Shown piece after piece: positions 37,347-47,262 of a stretch of DNA of 64,000 bases. The position numbers were made by a program, and so were the translations under genes. The DNA comes from Arthrobacter sp. Edens01 (lineage in GTDB: Bacteria > Actinomycetota > Actinomycetes > Actinomycetales > Micrococcaceae). Each line of letters opens with the position of its first letter. The first letter of the stretch is position 1. The notes beneath the pieces were generated by a model that was not told the DNA's origin, made no database searches, and saw nothing but the letters and a program-made list of their open reading frames with translations. The stretch covers positions 310,398 through 374,397 of the forward strand of contig NZ_LKIU01000006.1 in NCBI RefSeq assembly GCF_001307035.1, in the 5' to 3' direction.

Positions 37347-38594
37347 GTGCCCCAGGTCAACCGGGTGGCCATGCTCTCGCTGCATACCTCGCCGCTCGAA
37401 CAGCCTGGTTCCGGCGACGCGGGCGGCATGAACGTGTACGTCCGATCCGTAGCCGTCCAAATGGCAAAAATGGGCGTTGAAGTGGACATCTTCACGCGTG
37501 CCTGCGCACCGGACCAGCCCCGCGCCGTCGAACTGGCTCCAGGCGTCACCGTCCACCATGTAGTCGCCGGTCCTCGTCGAAAGGTGGCCAAGGAACTGCT
37601 TCCCCGACTGGCCGGCGATCTGGCCGAGGGAGTGGCACGCTCAGCCCTGCACGGCGGGATCCGGTATGACGTGATCCATTCGCACTACTGGGTTTCCGGC
37701 GTTGCCGGCACCAGCCTGGCGCGCCACTGGGACGTTCCGCTGGTTCACACCATGCACACCATGGCGCGGGTCAAGAACCTTCAGCTTCAGCCCGGCCAGG
37801 CTCCCGAACCCCAGGTCCGGATCCAGGGCGAACAGGACGTTGTGCACGCGGCGGCCCGCCTCATCGCAAACACCACCACCGAGGCCGATGAGCTCGTGGC
37901 TTGGTACGGGGCCGATCCCCAGTCGATTGACGTAGTCGCCCCCGGTGTGGACCTTGACGTCTTCTCGCCCGCAGGCCGCACTGAGGCCAGGGCACGGCAC
38001 GGCGTCCGCCGCGGGGAGTTCCACGTGGTTTTTGCCGGGCGGATCCAGCGGATGAAAGGTCCCCAGGTGCTTGTCGAAGCCGCTGCGCGCCTTCGTGCCT
38101 CCCGTCCCGACATCCCCTTGCGGGTGAGTATTCTTGGTGCGCCCAGCGGCTCCGAGATCCTGGATCTGGATGCCTCGGTCCGCGAGCTGGGACTGCGCGG
38201 CACCGTCCAGCTGCACCCGCCGGTGGAAGCTAACGGACTTGCCGGCTGGTTCCGGTCAGCGGACGTAGTGGCAGTTCCTTCCTTCAGTGAGTCCTTCGGA
38301 CTTGTAGCCCTGGAAGCACAGGCATGCGGAACCCCTGTCCTGGCAGCCGACGTCGGCGGGCTGCCCAAGGCAGTCAGCTCCGGGCGCACCGGTGTGCTCG
38401 TCCAGGGGCACGATCCGTCCCTGTGGGCCGCTGAACTCGAAACACTCTTCGATCACCGCGCCTGGCGCAGCGACCTGGGTCGAAACGCCGCAGCGCAGGC
38501 CCGTTCCTTCGGCTGGGAGCGCACCGCCACCCTCACCACGCAGACCTACCGCCACGCAGCGGAGCAGCCGGCGGTCCACCCCGTCGGCAACTAA
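37347..38594 (+). CDS. mshA: D-inositol-3-phosphate glycosyltransferase (mycothiol synthesis)
   Basis: A 415-residue GT4-family enzyme that joins N-acetylglucosamine to 1D-myo-inositol 3-phosphate, the first step of mycothiol synthesis. The MshA hallmark LHTSPLEQPGSGDAGGMNVYV is at the N-terminus. YDVIHSHYW, ANTTTEADELV, VVAPGVDLDVFSP and FAGRIQRMKGP follow, and the EX7E motif is SESFGLVALEA. GTG at 37347 has AAGGGAG 5-6 bases upstream. The inositol-3-phosphate synthase that supplies its acceptor lies less than 2 kb away. Confidence 0.94.
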   Translation: MPQVNRVAMLSLHTSPLEQPGSGDAGGMNVYVRSVAVQMAKMGVEVDIFTRACAPDQPRAVELAPGVTVHHVVAGPRRKVAKELLPRLAGDLAEGVARSALHGGIRYDVIHSHYWVSGVAGTSLARHWDVPLVHTMHTMARVKNLQLQPGQAPEPQVRIQGEQDVVHAAARLIANTTTEADELVAWYGADPQSIDVVAPGVDLDVFSPAGRTEARARHGVRRGEFHVVFAGRIQRMKGPQVLVEAAARLRASRPDIPLRVSILGAPSGSEILDLDASVRELGLRGTVQLHPPVEANGLAGWFRSADVVAVPSFSESFGLVALEAQACGTPVLAADVGGLPKAVSSGRTGVLVQGHDPSLWAAELETLFDHRAWRSDLGRNAAAQARSFGWERTATLTTQTYRHAAEQPAVHPVGN

Positions 38595-38660
38595 AAACTC
38601 GCTGCCGTAAGGCGGGTGTGCCGGATTGACGGGGGCCGGGGGTGGTGCCAGCGTGGAGTT

Positions 38661-40328
38661 ATGGCCAATGACCTCGACATTTCCCGGGCTGCGACGCTGC
38701 AGCCCATCACCGACATTGCGCATTCTGCAGGCATCCCTGAAGACGCGCTGGAACTCTACGGCCGCTACAAGGCGAAGGTAAACCCGGCTCTGGTGCCTAA
38801 GAGTTCGAAGCCGGGCAAGGTGGTGCTGGTGACCGCCATGAGCCCGACGCCTGCCGGCGAAGGCAAGTCAACGGTGACCGTTGGGCTGGGGGACGCGCTG
38901 GCGCGTGCCGGGCAGAAGACGGTCATTGCCCTGCGTGAGCCATCCTTGGGTCCCGTGCTTGGCATGAAGGGGGGCGCCACCGGCGGCGGCTACTCGCAGG
39001 TGATCCCGATGGAAGAAATCAACCTCCACTTCACCGGGGATTTCCATGCCATCACGTCCGCCAACAATGCCCTGGCCGCGCTGACGGACAACCACATTTT
39101 CCAGGGAAACGCACTGGGTATCGACCCCCGCCGCATCACCTTCCGGCGGGTCATGGACATGAACGACCGCTCGCTGCGGCACATTGTGGTGGGCCTTGGC
39201 GGGCCGGGCCAGGGAACTGTCCGCGAAGATGGCTTCGACATCACCGTGGCTTCGGAAATCATGGCAATCTTCTGCCTGGCCACGGACATAGAGGACCTCA
39301 CCACCAGGCTGGCGCAGATCACCGTCGGTTACACGTGGGAGCGGCAGCCGGTGACCGTAGCGGATCTGGGTGTCCAGGGGGCGCTGGCACTGCTGCTGAA
39401 GGATGCCCTCAAGCCGAACCTGGTGCAGACCATCGCGGGAACCCCGGCGCTGGTCCACGGCGGCCCCTTCGCAAACATCGCCCACGGCTGCAACTCGGTG
39501 ATAGCGACCACGCTGGGCCGGAACCTGGCCGACGTCGTTGTTACCGAGGCCGGATTCGGTGCCGACCTTGGGGCGGAGAAGTACCTGGACATTAAGTCGC
39601 GGGTGGCAGATGTTGCCCCGGACGCCGTCGTGGTGGTCGCAACCGTCCGTGCGCTGAAAATGCACGGCGGGGTGCCCCGGGAGCGGCTGGATGAACCAAA
39701 CCTGACCGGACTGGAAGCCGGCACGGCGAACCTTCGGCGGCACGTGCGGAACCTCGGTAAATTCGGTTTCTCACCGGTCGTCGCGATCAACCGCTTCACC
39801 ACGGACACGGAAGAGGAAATCGACTGGCTGCTGCAGTGGTGCGCCCGCGAAGGAGTGGACGCCGCTGTAGCGGACGTCTGGGCGCACGGCGGGGGAGGCC
39901 CCGGGGGCGATGACCTGGCAGCCAAGGTGCTCTCAGCGCTGAAGAAGCCTGTGGACGTCCGGCCGCTGTACCCGCTGCAAATGAGTGTGGAGGACAAGAT
40001 CCGCACGGTGGTCCGGGAGATCTACGGAGCCGACGACGTCGAGTTCTCCGTGCCAGCGCTGCGCAGGCTGGAGGAAATCAAGGCAAACGGGTGGGAGAAC
40101 TTCCCGGTCTGCATGGCCAAGACCCAGTACTCGTTTTCCGACGACGCCGCGAAGCTGGGGGCGCCGGAAGGGTTCACCGTCCATGTGAGGGACCTGGTGC
40201 CGAAGACCGGCGCCGGCTTCATCGTGGCGCTGACCGGTGCGGTGATGACGATGCCGGGGCTGCCGAAGGAACCCGCTGCGCTCCGCATGGGAGTCGCGCC
40301 GGACGGCACGCCGTCGGGCCTCTTCTAG
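38661..40328 (+). CDS. fhs: Formate--tetrahydrofolate ligase
   Basis: A 555-residue enzyme that makes 10-formyl-THF from formate, THF and ATP for one-carbon metabolism. The P-loop [23 protein letters not shown]-like [33 protein letters not shown] and the C-terminal [12 protein letters not shown] are diagnostic. ATG at 38661 (MANDLDISR) is chosen as the family start, though GGAG is close to it. It follows mshA by 66 bases and ends at the large palindrome facing ino1. Confidence 0.97.
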   Translation: MANDLDISRAATLQPITDIAHSAGIPEDALELYGRYKAKVNPALVPKSSKPGKVVLVTAMSPTPAGEGKSTVTVGLGDALARAGQKTVIALREPSLGPVLGMKGGATGGGYSQVIPMEEINLHFTGDFHAITSANNALAALTDNHIFQGNALGIDPRRITFRRVMDMNDRSLRHIVVGLGGPGQGTVREDGFDITVASEIMAIFCLATDIEDLTTRLAQITVGYTWERQPVTVADLGVQGALALLLKDALKPNLVQTIAGTPALVHGGPFANIAHGCNSVIATTLGRNLADVVVTEAGFGADLGAEKYLDIKSRVADVAPDAVVVVATVRALKMHGGVPRERLDEPNLTGLEAGTANLRRHVRNLGKFGFSPVVAINRFTTDTEEEIDWLLQWCAREGVDAAVADVWAHGGGGPGGDDLAAKVLSALKKPVDVRPLYPLQMSVEDKIRTVVREIYGADDVEFSVPALRRLEEIKANGWENFPVCMAKTQYSFSDDAAKLGAPEGFTVHVRDLVPKTGAGFIVALTGAVMTMPGLPKEPAALRMGVAPDGTPSGLF

Positions 40329-40342
40329 CCTGCCTGCCCCAA

Positions 40343-40398
40343 CGAGATAGCAGAAAGTGCACGTCCCAGCGCTGGGACGTGCACTTTCTGCTATCTCG
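40343..40398. terminator. 56-bp perfect palindrome between fhs and ino1
   Basis: Two perfect 28-bp arms (40343-40370 and 40371-40398, centre CAGC/GCTG), with CCCCAA and TTGGGG a few bases outside. It sits between converging genes, so it can terminate both, but its length and perfection are unusual. A REP-like mobile palindrome is the alternative. Confidence 0.8.
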
Positions 40399-40420
40399 AT
40401 TCTTGGGGGAAGGGAAGGGC

Positions 40421-41506
40421 TTAGCGCTCGACTTCTCCGCGGATGAACTGCTCCACCTTTTCGTGGGCGATGTCATCGTTGTACTGCTCCGGCGGGGACT
40501 TCATGAAGTAGCTGGAGGCCGAGAGGATAGGGCCGCCGACGCCGCGGTCCAGGGCGATCTTCGCTGCACGGACGGCATCGATGATCACACCCGCGGAGTT
40601 GGGGGAGTCCCAGACTTCGAGCTTGTACTCGAGGGACACCGGAGCATCACCGAAGTTGCGGCCCTCCAGGCGGACGAAGGCCCACTTGCGGTCATCCAGC
40701 CAGGCGACGTAGTCGGACGGGCCAATGTGGACGTCGTTGGCAGCCAGCTCGGCGGTAACGTTCGACGTCACAGCCTGGGTCTTGGAGATCTTCTTCGACT
40801 CCAGCCGCTCACGCTCCAGCATGTTCTTGAAGTCCATGTTGCCGCCGACGTTCAGCTGGTAGGTGCGGTCCAGTGTGACGCCGCGGTCTTCGAACAGCTT
40901 CGCCATCACGCGGTGGGTAATGGTGGCACCGATCTGGCTCTTGATGTCGTCACCAACAATCGGCACACCGGCCGCGGTGAACTTGTCCGCCCACTCCTTG
41001 GTACCGGCAATGAAGACGGGCAGCGCGTTGACGAAAGCCACGCCCGCGTCGATGGCGCACTGGGCGTAGAACTTTGCGGCCTGTTCGGAGCCAACGGGCA
41101 GGTAGCAGACCATGACGTCGATCTTTGCAGCCTTGAGCTCGGCAACCACGTCCACCGGAGCCTCATCGGACTCGCTGATCGTCTCGCGGTAGTACTTGCC
41201 GAGTCCGTCCAGGGTGTGGCCGCGCAGCACCTTGATACCGGTCGCGGGGACGTCGGCAATCTTGATGGTGTTGTTCTCGCTGGCACCAATGGCGTCGGCA
41301 AGGTCGAGGCCAACTTTCTTGGCGTCGACATCGAATGCGGCCGCGAACTGCACGTCATTGACGTGGTAGTCGCCGAACTGGACGTGCATCAGGCCTGGGA
41401 CGGTTGCTGTCGGGTCTGCGTCGCGGTAGTAGTGGACGCCCTGCACCAGCGATGCAGCGCAGTTACCAACACCAACGATTGCTACCCGGATCGGGTTATT
41501 TGCCAC
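40421..41506 (-). CDS. ino1: Inositol-3-phosphate synthase
   Basis: A 361-residue NAD-dependent enzyme converting glucose 6-phosphate to 1L-myo-inositol 1-phosphate (equal to 1D-inositol 3-phosphate), the precursor of mycothiol and phosphatidylinositol. [16 protein letters not shown] is the NAD fold; [36 protein letters not shown] and the [21 protein letters not shown] segment are typical of the actinobacterial form. GTG at 41506 with AAAGGAG five bases upstream. Confidence 0.96.
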   Translation of the reverse strand: MANNPIRVAIVGVGNCAASLVQGVHYYRDADPTATVPGLMHVQFGDYHVNDVQFAAAFDVDAKKVGLDLADAIGASENNTIKIADVPATGIKVLRGHTLDGLGKYYRETISESDEAPVDVVAELKAAKIDVMVCYLPVGSEQAAKFYAQCAIDAGVAFVNALPVFIAGTKEWADKFTAAGVPIVGDDIKSQIGATITHRVMAKLFEDRGVTLDRTYQLNVGGNMDFKNMLERERLESKKISKTQAVTSNVTAELAANDVHIGPSDYVAWLDDRKWAFVRLEGRNFGDAPVSLEYKLEVWDSPNSAGVIIDAVRAAKIALDRGVGGPILSASSYFMKSPPEQYNDDIAHEKVEQFIRGEVER

Positions 41507-41770
41507 GGTTCTCCTTTGAAGACATTCCTGTGCCGCCGCCCGCCGCTGACGCGTCAGTGTGCCGCCGCAGGCGGCGCAGGCAACTGACCTAGTCTACTTT
41601 GTCCGGCCGTCAATGCTCAGGCACCGTCCGCAGATGCGCGGCGCAGTGCAGACACCGGCCAGACTGGCCCTGCGGCAGCGGGTTTTCCCGGCAGGTAGAT
41701 GGCAGGGCGGGCCACGGTGCCTACGCTGGAAAGACAGTGCCGGAGCCCGACCCTCCGCTAGGAGTGCGCC

Positions 41771-43075
41771 ATGAAATCCCTGCCAGCAACCTTCCGCGGC
41801 CGAGCTGCCGCCGCCCTGGCAGCAGCCGGGCTTCTTGTGGGCGGAGGACTCACGGCCTGCACCCAGGACAGCGGTACGGAAAGCTCATCCCCGAGCCCGA
41901 CGGCGGAATCCGGCTCTGCATCACAGCTCGCCGACGAGTGTGAGCTGCCGGAGCCCTCTGCCACACCCAGTCCGGAGAGCGGTGATTTCTCCGCCGCGGA
42001 CCCGGACAAGTCCGCCCTCGAGGTGGGCAGCGGGCAGCAGCGCGCAGTGGGTGCGTCCACCATCAGCAAGTCGGGGGACAGCTCCAGCACCGATTCATCC
42101 AGCTTTTCCGGGCTCAATGCCGCCGTGCTCATCTCCGGGGGCGGATCCCTGTCCATGAACGGGACCACCGTCGAAACCGCCGGCAGCGGCGCCAACGGGG
42201 TGTTTGCGACCGGCACGGGTTCCTCGGCGTCCCTGCAGGACGTGAGCGTGAAGACCCAGGGCAGTTTCTCCCACGCCCTGGATGTTACCGACGGCGGGAG
42301 CCTCACGGCCGTGAGCCCGCAGCTGTCCACCGCCAGTGACCACTCCAGCGTGATCGCCACTGACCGCGGCGGGGGAGACATCCAGGTCAGCGGAGGGAAC
42401 GCCACGGCAAGCGGTGATCTGTCCGCCGTCATCTACTCCACGGGGATCATCTCCGTGTGCGGCCTGACCGGATCTTCGGCGCTGGCGGAGGCTGCCGTTG
42501 TGGAGGGCGCCAACTCGGTGCGCACCACCAGTTCAGATCTGACCGGCGGCACCCACGGTGCCTATCTGTACTCCAGTACGCCGGGCAGCACCGGAGGCGG
42601 AACTTTCACCATGTCCGGCGGAACACTGACCGCCAAGGACGGCAACGCCGTTTTCGTAGACGGAGTGAGTGCCACCATTAACCTCAGCAATGCACCCAAA
42701 CTGGACCCCGGATCCGGTGCGTTGATCAGCGTGTCCAGCAACGGCAGTGCTTCGGCCTCGCTGCAGGAAACGGTGCTGGAAGGACAGTTGACCGCCGACG
42801 CCGGGAGCACGTTGTCCGTGTCACTGACAGCCAACAGCCGGGTCACCGGGACGCTGAGCAACGTGGGCCTGGAACTGGACAACACCAGCATGGTGGAACT
42901 CGCCGCGGATTCCTCCGCCACTTCGGTGCAGGGCGCGCTGGTTACGGGCAACGAGATCACCAACATCACGGGCAACGGCCACACCCTCACCTACGATCCC
43001 GGGGCAGATGGAAACGGCTACCTCAACGGACAGGACTACCAGCTGGCCGGCGGCGGCACCCTGCAGGCATCCTGA
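41771..43075 (+). CDS. Lipoprotein with beta-helix-like repeats
   Basis: A 434-residue secreted lipoprotein. The signal peptide carries Arg residues and ends in a lipobox-like LTAC (lipidated Cys near residue 30). A Ser/Pro/Glu linker (to about 75) follows. The rest is a run of Gly/Ser/Thr/Asn-rich strands of about 18-22 residues, such as AAVLISGGGSLSMNGTTVET, GVFATGTGSSASLQDVSVKT and LSAVIYSTG, ending with GNGHTLTYDPGADGNGYLNG, a pattern seen in right-handed beta-helix proteins. No catalytic motif is seen; adhesion or carbohydrate binding is possible. AGGAG precedes the ATG by 6 bases. Confidence 0.75.
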   Translation: MKSLPATFRGRAAAALAAAGLLVGGGLTACTQDSGTESSSPSPTAESGSASQLADECELPEPSATPSPESGDFSAADPDKSALEVGSGQQRAVGASTISKSGDSSSTDSSSFSGLNAAVLISGGGSLSMNGTTVETAGSGANGVFATGTGSSASLQDVSVKTQGSFSHALDVTDGGSLTAVSPQLSTASDHSSVIATDRGGGDIQVSGGNATASGDLSAVIYSTGIISVCGLTGSSALAEAAVVEGANSVRTTSSDLTGGTHGAYLYSSTPGSTGGGTFTMSGGTLTAKDGNAVFVDGVSATINLSNAPKLDPGSGALISVSSNGSASASLQETVLEGQLTADAGSTLSVSLTANSRVTGTLSNVGLELDNTSMVELAADSSATSVQGALVTGNEITNITGNGHTLTYDPGADGNGYLNGQDYQLAGGGTLQAS

Positions 43076-43133
43076 GCACAGTTTCAGCCAGTCGGACGTG
43101 GCCGCGCGGGGGCCCACCGGCATACTGGTAGGC

Positions 43134-44579
43134 ATGGATTCCACGCCCCGCCGCCGGCCGATGCGGATTGTTGTGCCAAGCCGAAACGACCGGCTGCTGA
43201 GCCGCTTCACGGAGGGACTCGGCGGTCCCATGGGGAAGTTCACGGCCCCGGGAATGGTGTCCCCGGGTTTCTTCACGGTGGAACGCGTTCTGATCCTGAT
43301 GACCACGGGCGCGGCCCTGCTGGCGCTGCTGGCGAAGACCCCCTGCCGGGCAAACGGCTGGTCCAACCAGTTCTACCAGGCGTGCTATTCGGACTGGCCG
43401 GCCCTGTTCGGTGCCCGGGGGCTGGGAGAGGGGATCTATCCCTTCATCAGCGCCGGATCTGAATTCGAGTACCCGGTGCTGCTGGGACTGCTCGCCGGGT
43501 TTGTGGCCTGGCTGGTCCCCGCGGAGGCGGAATCCCGCTGGCTGCTCTACTTCGACCTCAATGCAGTGTTTGCCACCGCGGCCTGGATCGTCACGGTGAT
43601 CGCCACCATGCGGATGGCCAACCGCCGCCCCTGGGATGCGGCCATGGTGGCCGTTGCACCGGCAATGATCCTGTCCATGTTCATCAACTGGGACATCTGG
43701 GCCGTGATGCTCGCTGCCCTGGGCATGCTGGCCTTCGCCCGCAGCAAACCGGCACTGGCCGGGGTGCTGATAGGCCTGGGAACGGCGCTGAAACTCTATC
43801 CAGTGCTGATCCTCGGTGCCGTGCTCGTCCTGGCGATCCGAACCTTCAAGTGGCGTCCCGCCGTCGTCACGTTCGCAGCCACTGCCCTGACCTGGCTGGC
43901 GGTGAATGTTCCCTTTGCCCTCCGCGACTTCGAGGGCTGGAAGTACTTTTACGAGTTTTCCCGGGACCGCGGTGCGGGGAATTCAAGCGTCTGGCAAGCC
44001 TGGAACATTACCTTCCCGGAATTTGAGGCAGATGCCGCATTCATCGGCTTTTGGGCTTACTTCCTCTTCGCCCTGGCCTGCGCCGGGATTGCCCTGCTGG
44101 CCCTCGCGGCGCCCCGCCGTCCGCGAATGGCCCAGCTGGTCTTCCTGATCGTGGCCGCGTTCATCCTCACCAATAAGGTCTACTCACCGCAGTTCGTGCT
44201 TTGGCTCGTGCCGCTGCTGGCACTGGCCCGGCCGCGCTGGCGGGACTTTTTGATCTGGCAGTTCTTCGAGGTAATGCACTGGTGGGCAATCTGGCTCTAC
44301 CTCGCCGCAATCCTTGGCGGCGGACCCCCGGAGAACAACCTTGATTCAGGCTGGTTCGTGTTGTCAGTAGCGGGGCACATGGGCGCAACCATGTACCTGA
44401 TGTTCAGGGTGGCCCTGGATATCTGGGACCCCCGCACCGATCCGGTCCGCCGCATGGGCATCGACGATCCGCAGGGCGGACCGTTCAACCAGGCGCCAGA
44501 CCGCTGGCGGCTCAGGCTCGGCCGCCGCCCTCGGGTACCCTTGGAAACGGACGCAGCCCCGGCGAAAGAAGCACAGTGA
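43134..44579 (+). CDS. Glycosyltransferase 87 (DUF2029) family membrane protein
   Basis: A 481-residue polytopic protein with ten or more transmembrane helices. GT87 enzymes transfer sugars from polyprenyl phosphate donors. It has an Asp-containing outer loop, the segment FISAGSEFEYPVLLGLL and the GTALKLYPVLIL motif typical of the family. The basic N-terminus is cytoplasmic. A homologue sits near rpsF in other actinobacteria. It overlaps femX by 4 bases (GTGA). The ATG at 43134 gives the family start (MDSTPRRRP). Confidence 0.88.
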   Translation: MDSTPRRRPMRIVVPSRNDRLLSRFTEGLGGPMGKFTAPGMVSPGFFTVERVLILMTTGAALLALLAKTPCRANGWSNQFYQACYSDWPALFGARGLGEGIYPFISAGSEFEYPVLLGLLAGFVAWLVPAEAESRWLLYFDLNAVFATAAWIVTVIATMRMANRRPWDAAMVAVAPAMILSMFINWDIWAVMLAALGMLAFARSKPALAGVLIGLGTALKLYPVLILGAVLVLAIRTFKWRPAVVTFAATALTWLAVNVPFALRDFEGWKYFYEFSRDRGAGNSSVWQAWNITFPEFEADAAFIGFWAYFLFALACAGIALLALAAPRRPRMAQLVFLIVAAFILTNKVYSPQFVLWLVPLLALARPRWRDFLIWQFFEVMHWWAIWLYLAAILGGGPPENNLDSGWFVLSVAGHMGATMYLMFRVALDIWDPRTDPVRRMGIDDPQGGPFNQAPDRWRLRLGRRPRVPLETDAAPAKEAQ

Positions 44580-45649
44580 CCCCCGCTCCCTACCGTTTTC
44601 AGCAGCTGTCGCGCGAGGACTTTGAGTCCCTCGCCGCCGGGCACCCCGGCGTCGTCATTCCGCTGGAACAAACGCCCTACTGGGCGGATTTCGAGACCAG
44701 ACTGGGCCGCGATCCCTACGGAATCTGGGCCTATTACGACGGCGGCAAGCTGGTTGCGACCGCCAGTTACCTGCGTTCACGGCGGCGCCTGCGCCCGTCC
44801 CTCGTAGTGGTAAACGGACCCACCTGGTTTACCGAACGGACGCCCGAGGCGGAAGCCCGGCTGGTCGCCACCGTGCAGGAGCAGTTCAGGGCCGACCCCG
44901 CCGTGGATCCGCTGTACGTCCGGATGCAGGTGGAGCATGTCCAGCCGCCGGTCGCCGGGCCGCTGGAACACGGCTGGTACGAGCGCGAAATCGTAGTGGA
45001 CCTGACGCCGGATACGGACAAGATTTTCGCGGCGTTCCGGCCTAATGCCCGGAACCTTATCCGCAAGGCGGAGAAGCTGGGCGTGGAAGTGCGCGCTGTG
45101 GAGCGGGAGCAGTGGGCGGACGTTTTCCGCACCGAGCTCTTCCCGATCATGCAGGAGACTGCAGCCCGCGACGGGTTCTCCAGCTTCGATTCCGCGTTCT
45201 ATGAAACCCTGCTCACCGAACTCGGAGACCATCTGCGCCTCATGGTGGCCTATGTGGACGGCAAGCCGGTCTCCTGGCTGATCACCACGGAATACCGCGG
45301 CTACGCGGTGTACTACTTCGCTGCCAGCTCACGCGATGCCCGGAAGACCAACGCGCCTTACCTGCTTCTCTGGGAAGCGTTCAAGATCCTCAAGGACGCG
45401 GGGAACACAGCCTGCGGCCTGACCGGCATTGAGAGCGAGAACTATCCCTCGCTGGCGAACGTCACCACGTTCAAACGCAATTTCTCGAAGACCGTGGTCA
45501 CGGTTCCCACGACCTACGACATTCCGCTGCATCCGCTCCGCTACCGCGCACTCGCAACAGCCCTTCGGGTACGCCGGGACGCCCCCGGTCTCCTCCGCCG
45601 CGCCGCAGCGCGGATTCGGCGTCCGGATGCCAAGGCCGGCCGTGACTGA
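44576..45649 (+). CDS. FemX/FemAB-type lipid II amino-acid transferase
   Basis: A 357-residue peptidyltransferase that adds a residue to the peptidoglycan cross-bridge from aminoacyl-tRNA. PYWADFETRLGRDPYGIWAYYDG, FRPNARNLIRKAEKLGVEV and YLLLWEAFKILKDAGNTACGLTGIES are typical of FemABX. The position with the GT87 gene and translational coupling support an envelope role. In Arthrobacter the wall bridge often starts with alanine or serine; the donor here is not predictable. The GTG start overlaps the GT87 stop. Confidence 0.9.
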   Translation: MTPAPYRFQQLSREDFESLAAGHPGVVIPLEQTPYWADFETRLGRDPYGIWAYYDGGKLVATASYLRSRRRLRPSLVVVNGPTWFTERTPEAEARLVATVQEQFRADPAVDPLYVRMQVEHVQPPVAGPLEHGWYEREIVVDLTPDTDKIFAAFRPNARNLIRKAEKLGVEVRAVEREQWADVFRTELFPIMQETAARDGFSSFDSAFYETLLTELGDHLRLMVAYVDGKPVSWLITTEYRGYAVYYFAASSRDARKTNAPYLLLWEAFKILKDAGNTACGLTGIESENYPSLANVTTFKRNFSKTVVTVPTTYDIPLHPLRYRALATALRVRRDAPGLLRRAAARIRRPDAKAGRD

Positions 45650-47096
45650 CGTAACTGTGGTGGGTTCCGGGCCGAACGGCCTGGCTGCCGCCGTCACCAT
45701 GGCCCGCGCCGGGTTGTCCGTGCGCGTCCTGGAAGCTGCACCCACCGCGGGCGGGGGATCCCGCACCAGCGAACTGATGCGTCCCGGTTACCGGCATGAC
45801 GTTTGCTCCGCAGTCCATCCAATGGGACTGGCATCGCCCTTCTTCCGGGATTTCGGCCTGGCTGACCGGATCCGGATGGAGGTCCCCGAAGCGTCGTACG
45901 CGCAGCCGCTGGACGGCGGGCAGGCTGCGGTTGCCTACCGGAGCCTGGAACGAACCATCCAGGACCTTGGCCCCGACGGCAACGCCTATAAAAGGCTCAT
46001 GGGCCCGCTGGTCCGGCACAGCGAAGCGATCACCCGGACGCTGATGGACCCGCTGCTGAAGGTTCCGCGGGAACCTCGCTCAGCGCTGCGTTTTGGACTG
46101 GCAGCACTGGACCAGGGAACCGCGGCCTGGAACCGCAGGTTCAGCGGGGAGGCCGCCCCTGCCCTGCTGACCGGGGTGATGGCCCACCCGGTGGGGCAGC
46201 TGCCCTCGCTGCCTTCAGCCGGCGGGGGACTGCTGCTTGCCCTGCTGGCCCACACCGTTGGCTGGCCGGTTCCGGTTGGCGGCTCGCAGGCGATTGCGGA
46301 TGCGATGGTTGAGGACCTCCTCGCCCACGGCGGAGAGCTCGAGTCCGGGGTGCGAGTGGATTCCCTGGCCGAGGTCTCCGGCTCACGCGCGGTGATTCTC
46401 GATACCGCCCCTGCCGGTCTGCTGCGCATGGCCGGGGGGCGGCTGCCGGCACGCTATGAAAAGACGCTGCGCCAGTTCCGGTACGGCAACGCGGCCTGCA
46501 AGGTGGACTTCATCCTGTCCGGGCCGGTTCCGTGGAAGAACCCCGCGGTCGCCGCTGCAGGAACAGTGCACCTGGGCGGAACACGGACCGAAACTGCTGC
46601 GGCCGAGGCGGAGGTGGCAGCCGGCCGGCATCCCGGGGAGCCCTACGTGCTTCTTTCCCAGCCCAGCAGCTTTGATTCAACCCGCGCACCGGCGGGGCAT
46701 CACATCCTCTGGACGTACTGCCATGTTCCGGCGGGCTCCAACCGGGACATGGCCGGCGAAATTACAGCCCAGATTGAGCGCTTCGCTCCCGGGTTCCGGG
46801 ACGTGGTCCTTGAGACCCGGACTACGACGGCGCAGGGCCTCGCCGCGTACAACGAAAACTATGTGGGCGGGGATTTTGGTGCCGGGGCCGTCACACTGGG
46901 GCAAATGCTTCGCCGGCCGGTCCTCTCGCCCAGCCCCTGGCAAACCCCCCTGCCCGGCGTCTACCTGTGCTCAGCCTCCACCCCGCCCGGCCCCGGCGTC
47001 CACGGGATGGGCGGGTACCACGCTGCGCGCCTGGCGCTGAAGGATGTCTTTGGCCTCCCGGTCCCCGCGCTGGGACCCGCTGCGGGATCCTCCTGA
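45642..47096 (+). CDS. FAD-dependent phytoene dehydrogenase-like oxidoreductase
   Basis: A 484-residue flavoprotein. FAD motif VVGSGPNGLAAAVTMARAG at the start, then VLEAAPTAGGGSRT; LVPVGGSQAIADAMVEDLL-like VPVGGSQAIADAMVEDLLAHGGELESGVRV in the middle; and PLPGVYLCSASTPPGPGVHGMGGYHAARLAL at the end, the typical closing FAD motif. It resembles carotenoid-type desaturases/oxidoreductases; the substrate is unknown. The GTG at 45642 (MTDVTVVGSG) has a weak AAGG; ATG at 45627 is possible. It overlaps femX. Confidence 0.85.
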   Translation: MTDVTVVGSGPNGLAAAVTMARAGLSVRVLEAAPTAGGGSRTSELMRPGYRHDVCSAVHPMGLASPFFRDFGLADRIRMEVPEASYAQPLDGGQAAVAYRSLERTIQDLGPDGNAYKRLMGPLVRHSEAITRTLMDPLLKVPREPRSALRFGLAALDQGTAAWNRRFSGEAAPALLTGVMAHPVGQLPSLPSAGGGLLLALLAHTVGWPVPVGGSQAIADAMVEDLLAHGGELESGVRVDSLAEVSGSRAVILDTAPAGLLRMAGGRLPARYEKTLRQFRYGNAACKVDFILSGPVPWKNPAVAAAGTVHLGGTRTETAAAEAEVAAGRHPGEPYVLLSQPSSFDSTRAPAGHHILWTYCHVPAGSNRDMAGEITAQIERFAPGFRDVVLETRTTTAQGLAAYNENYVGGDFGAGAVTLGQMLRRPVLSPSPWQTPLPGVYLCSASTPPGPGVHGMGGYHAARLALKDVFGLPVPALGPAAGSS

Positions 47097-47262
47097 GCGG
47101 GAAGCCCGCCGGCGGTTTGCTGCGAGGTTACGGGTTGGTTCCGGGTCCGCGCCGCACGGCGTCACCAACGGCCCGGAGGGGGAGAGAACTGTATCTTGGG
47201 ACTCGGCATCCAAAGACAGTGGCATGGAAACGTCCCGCCACAGCACGACCGGGGGATCTTTC

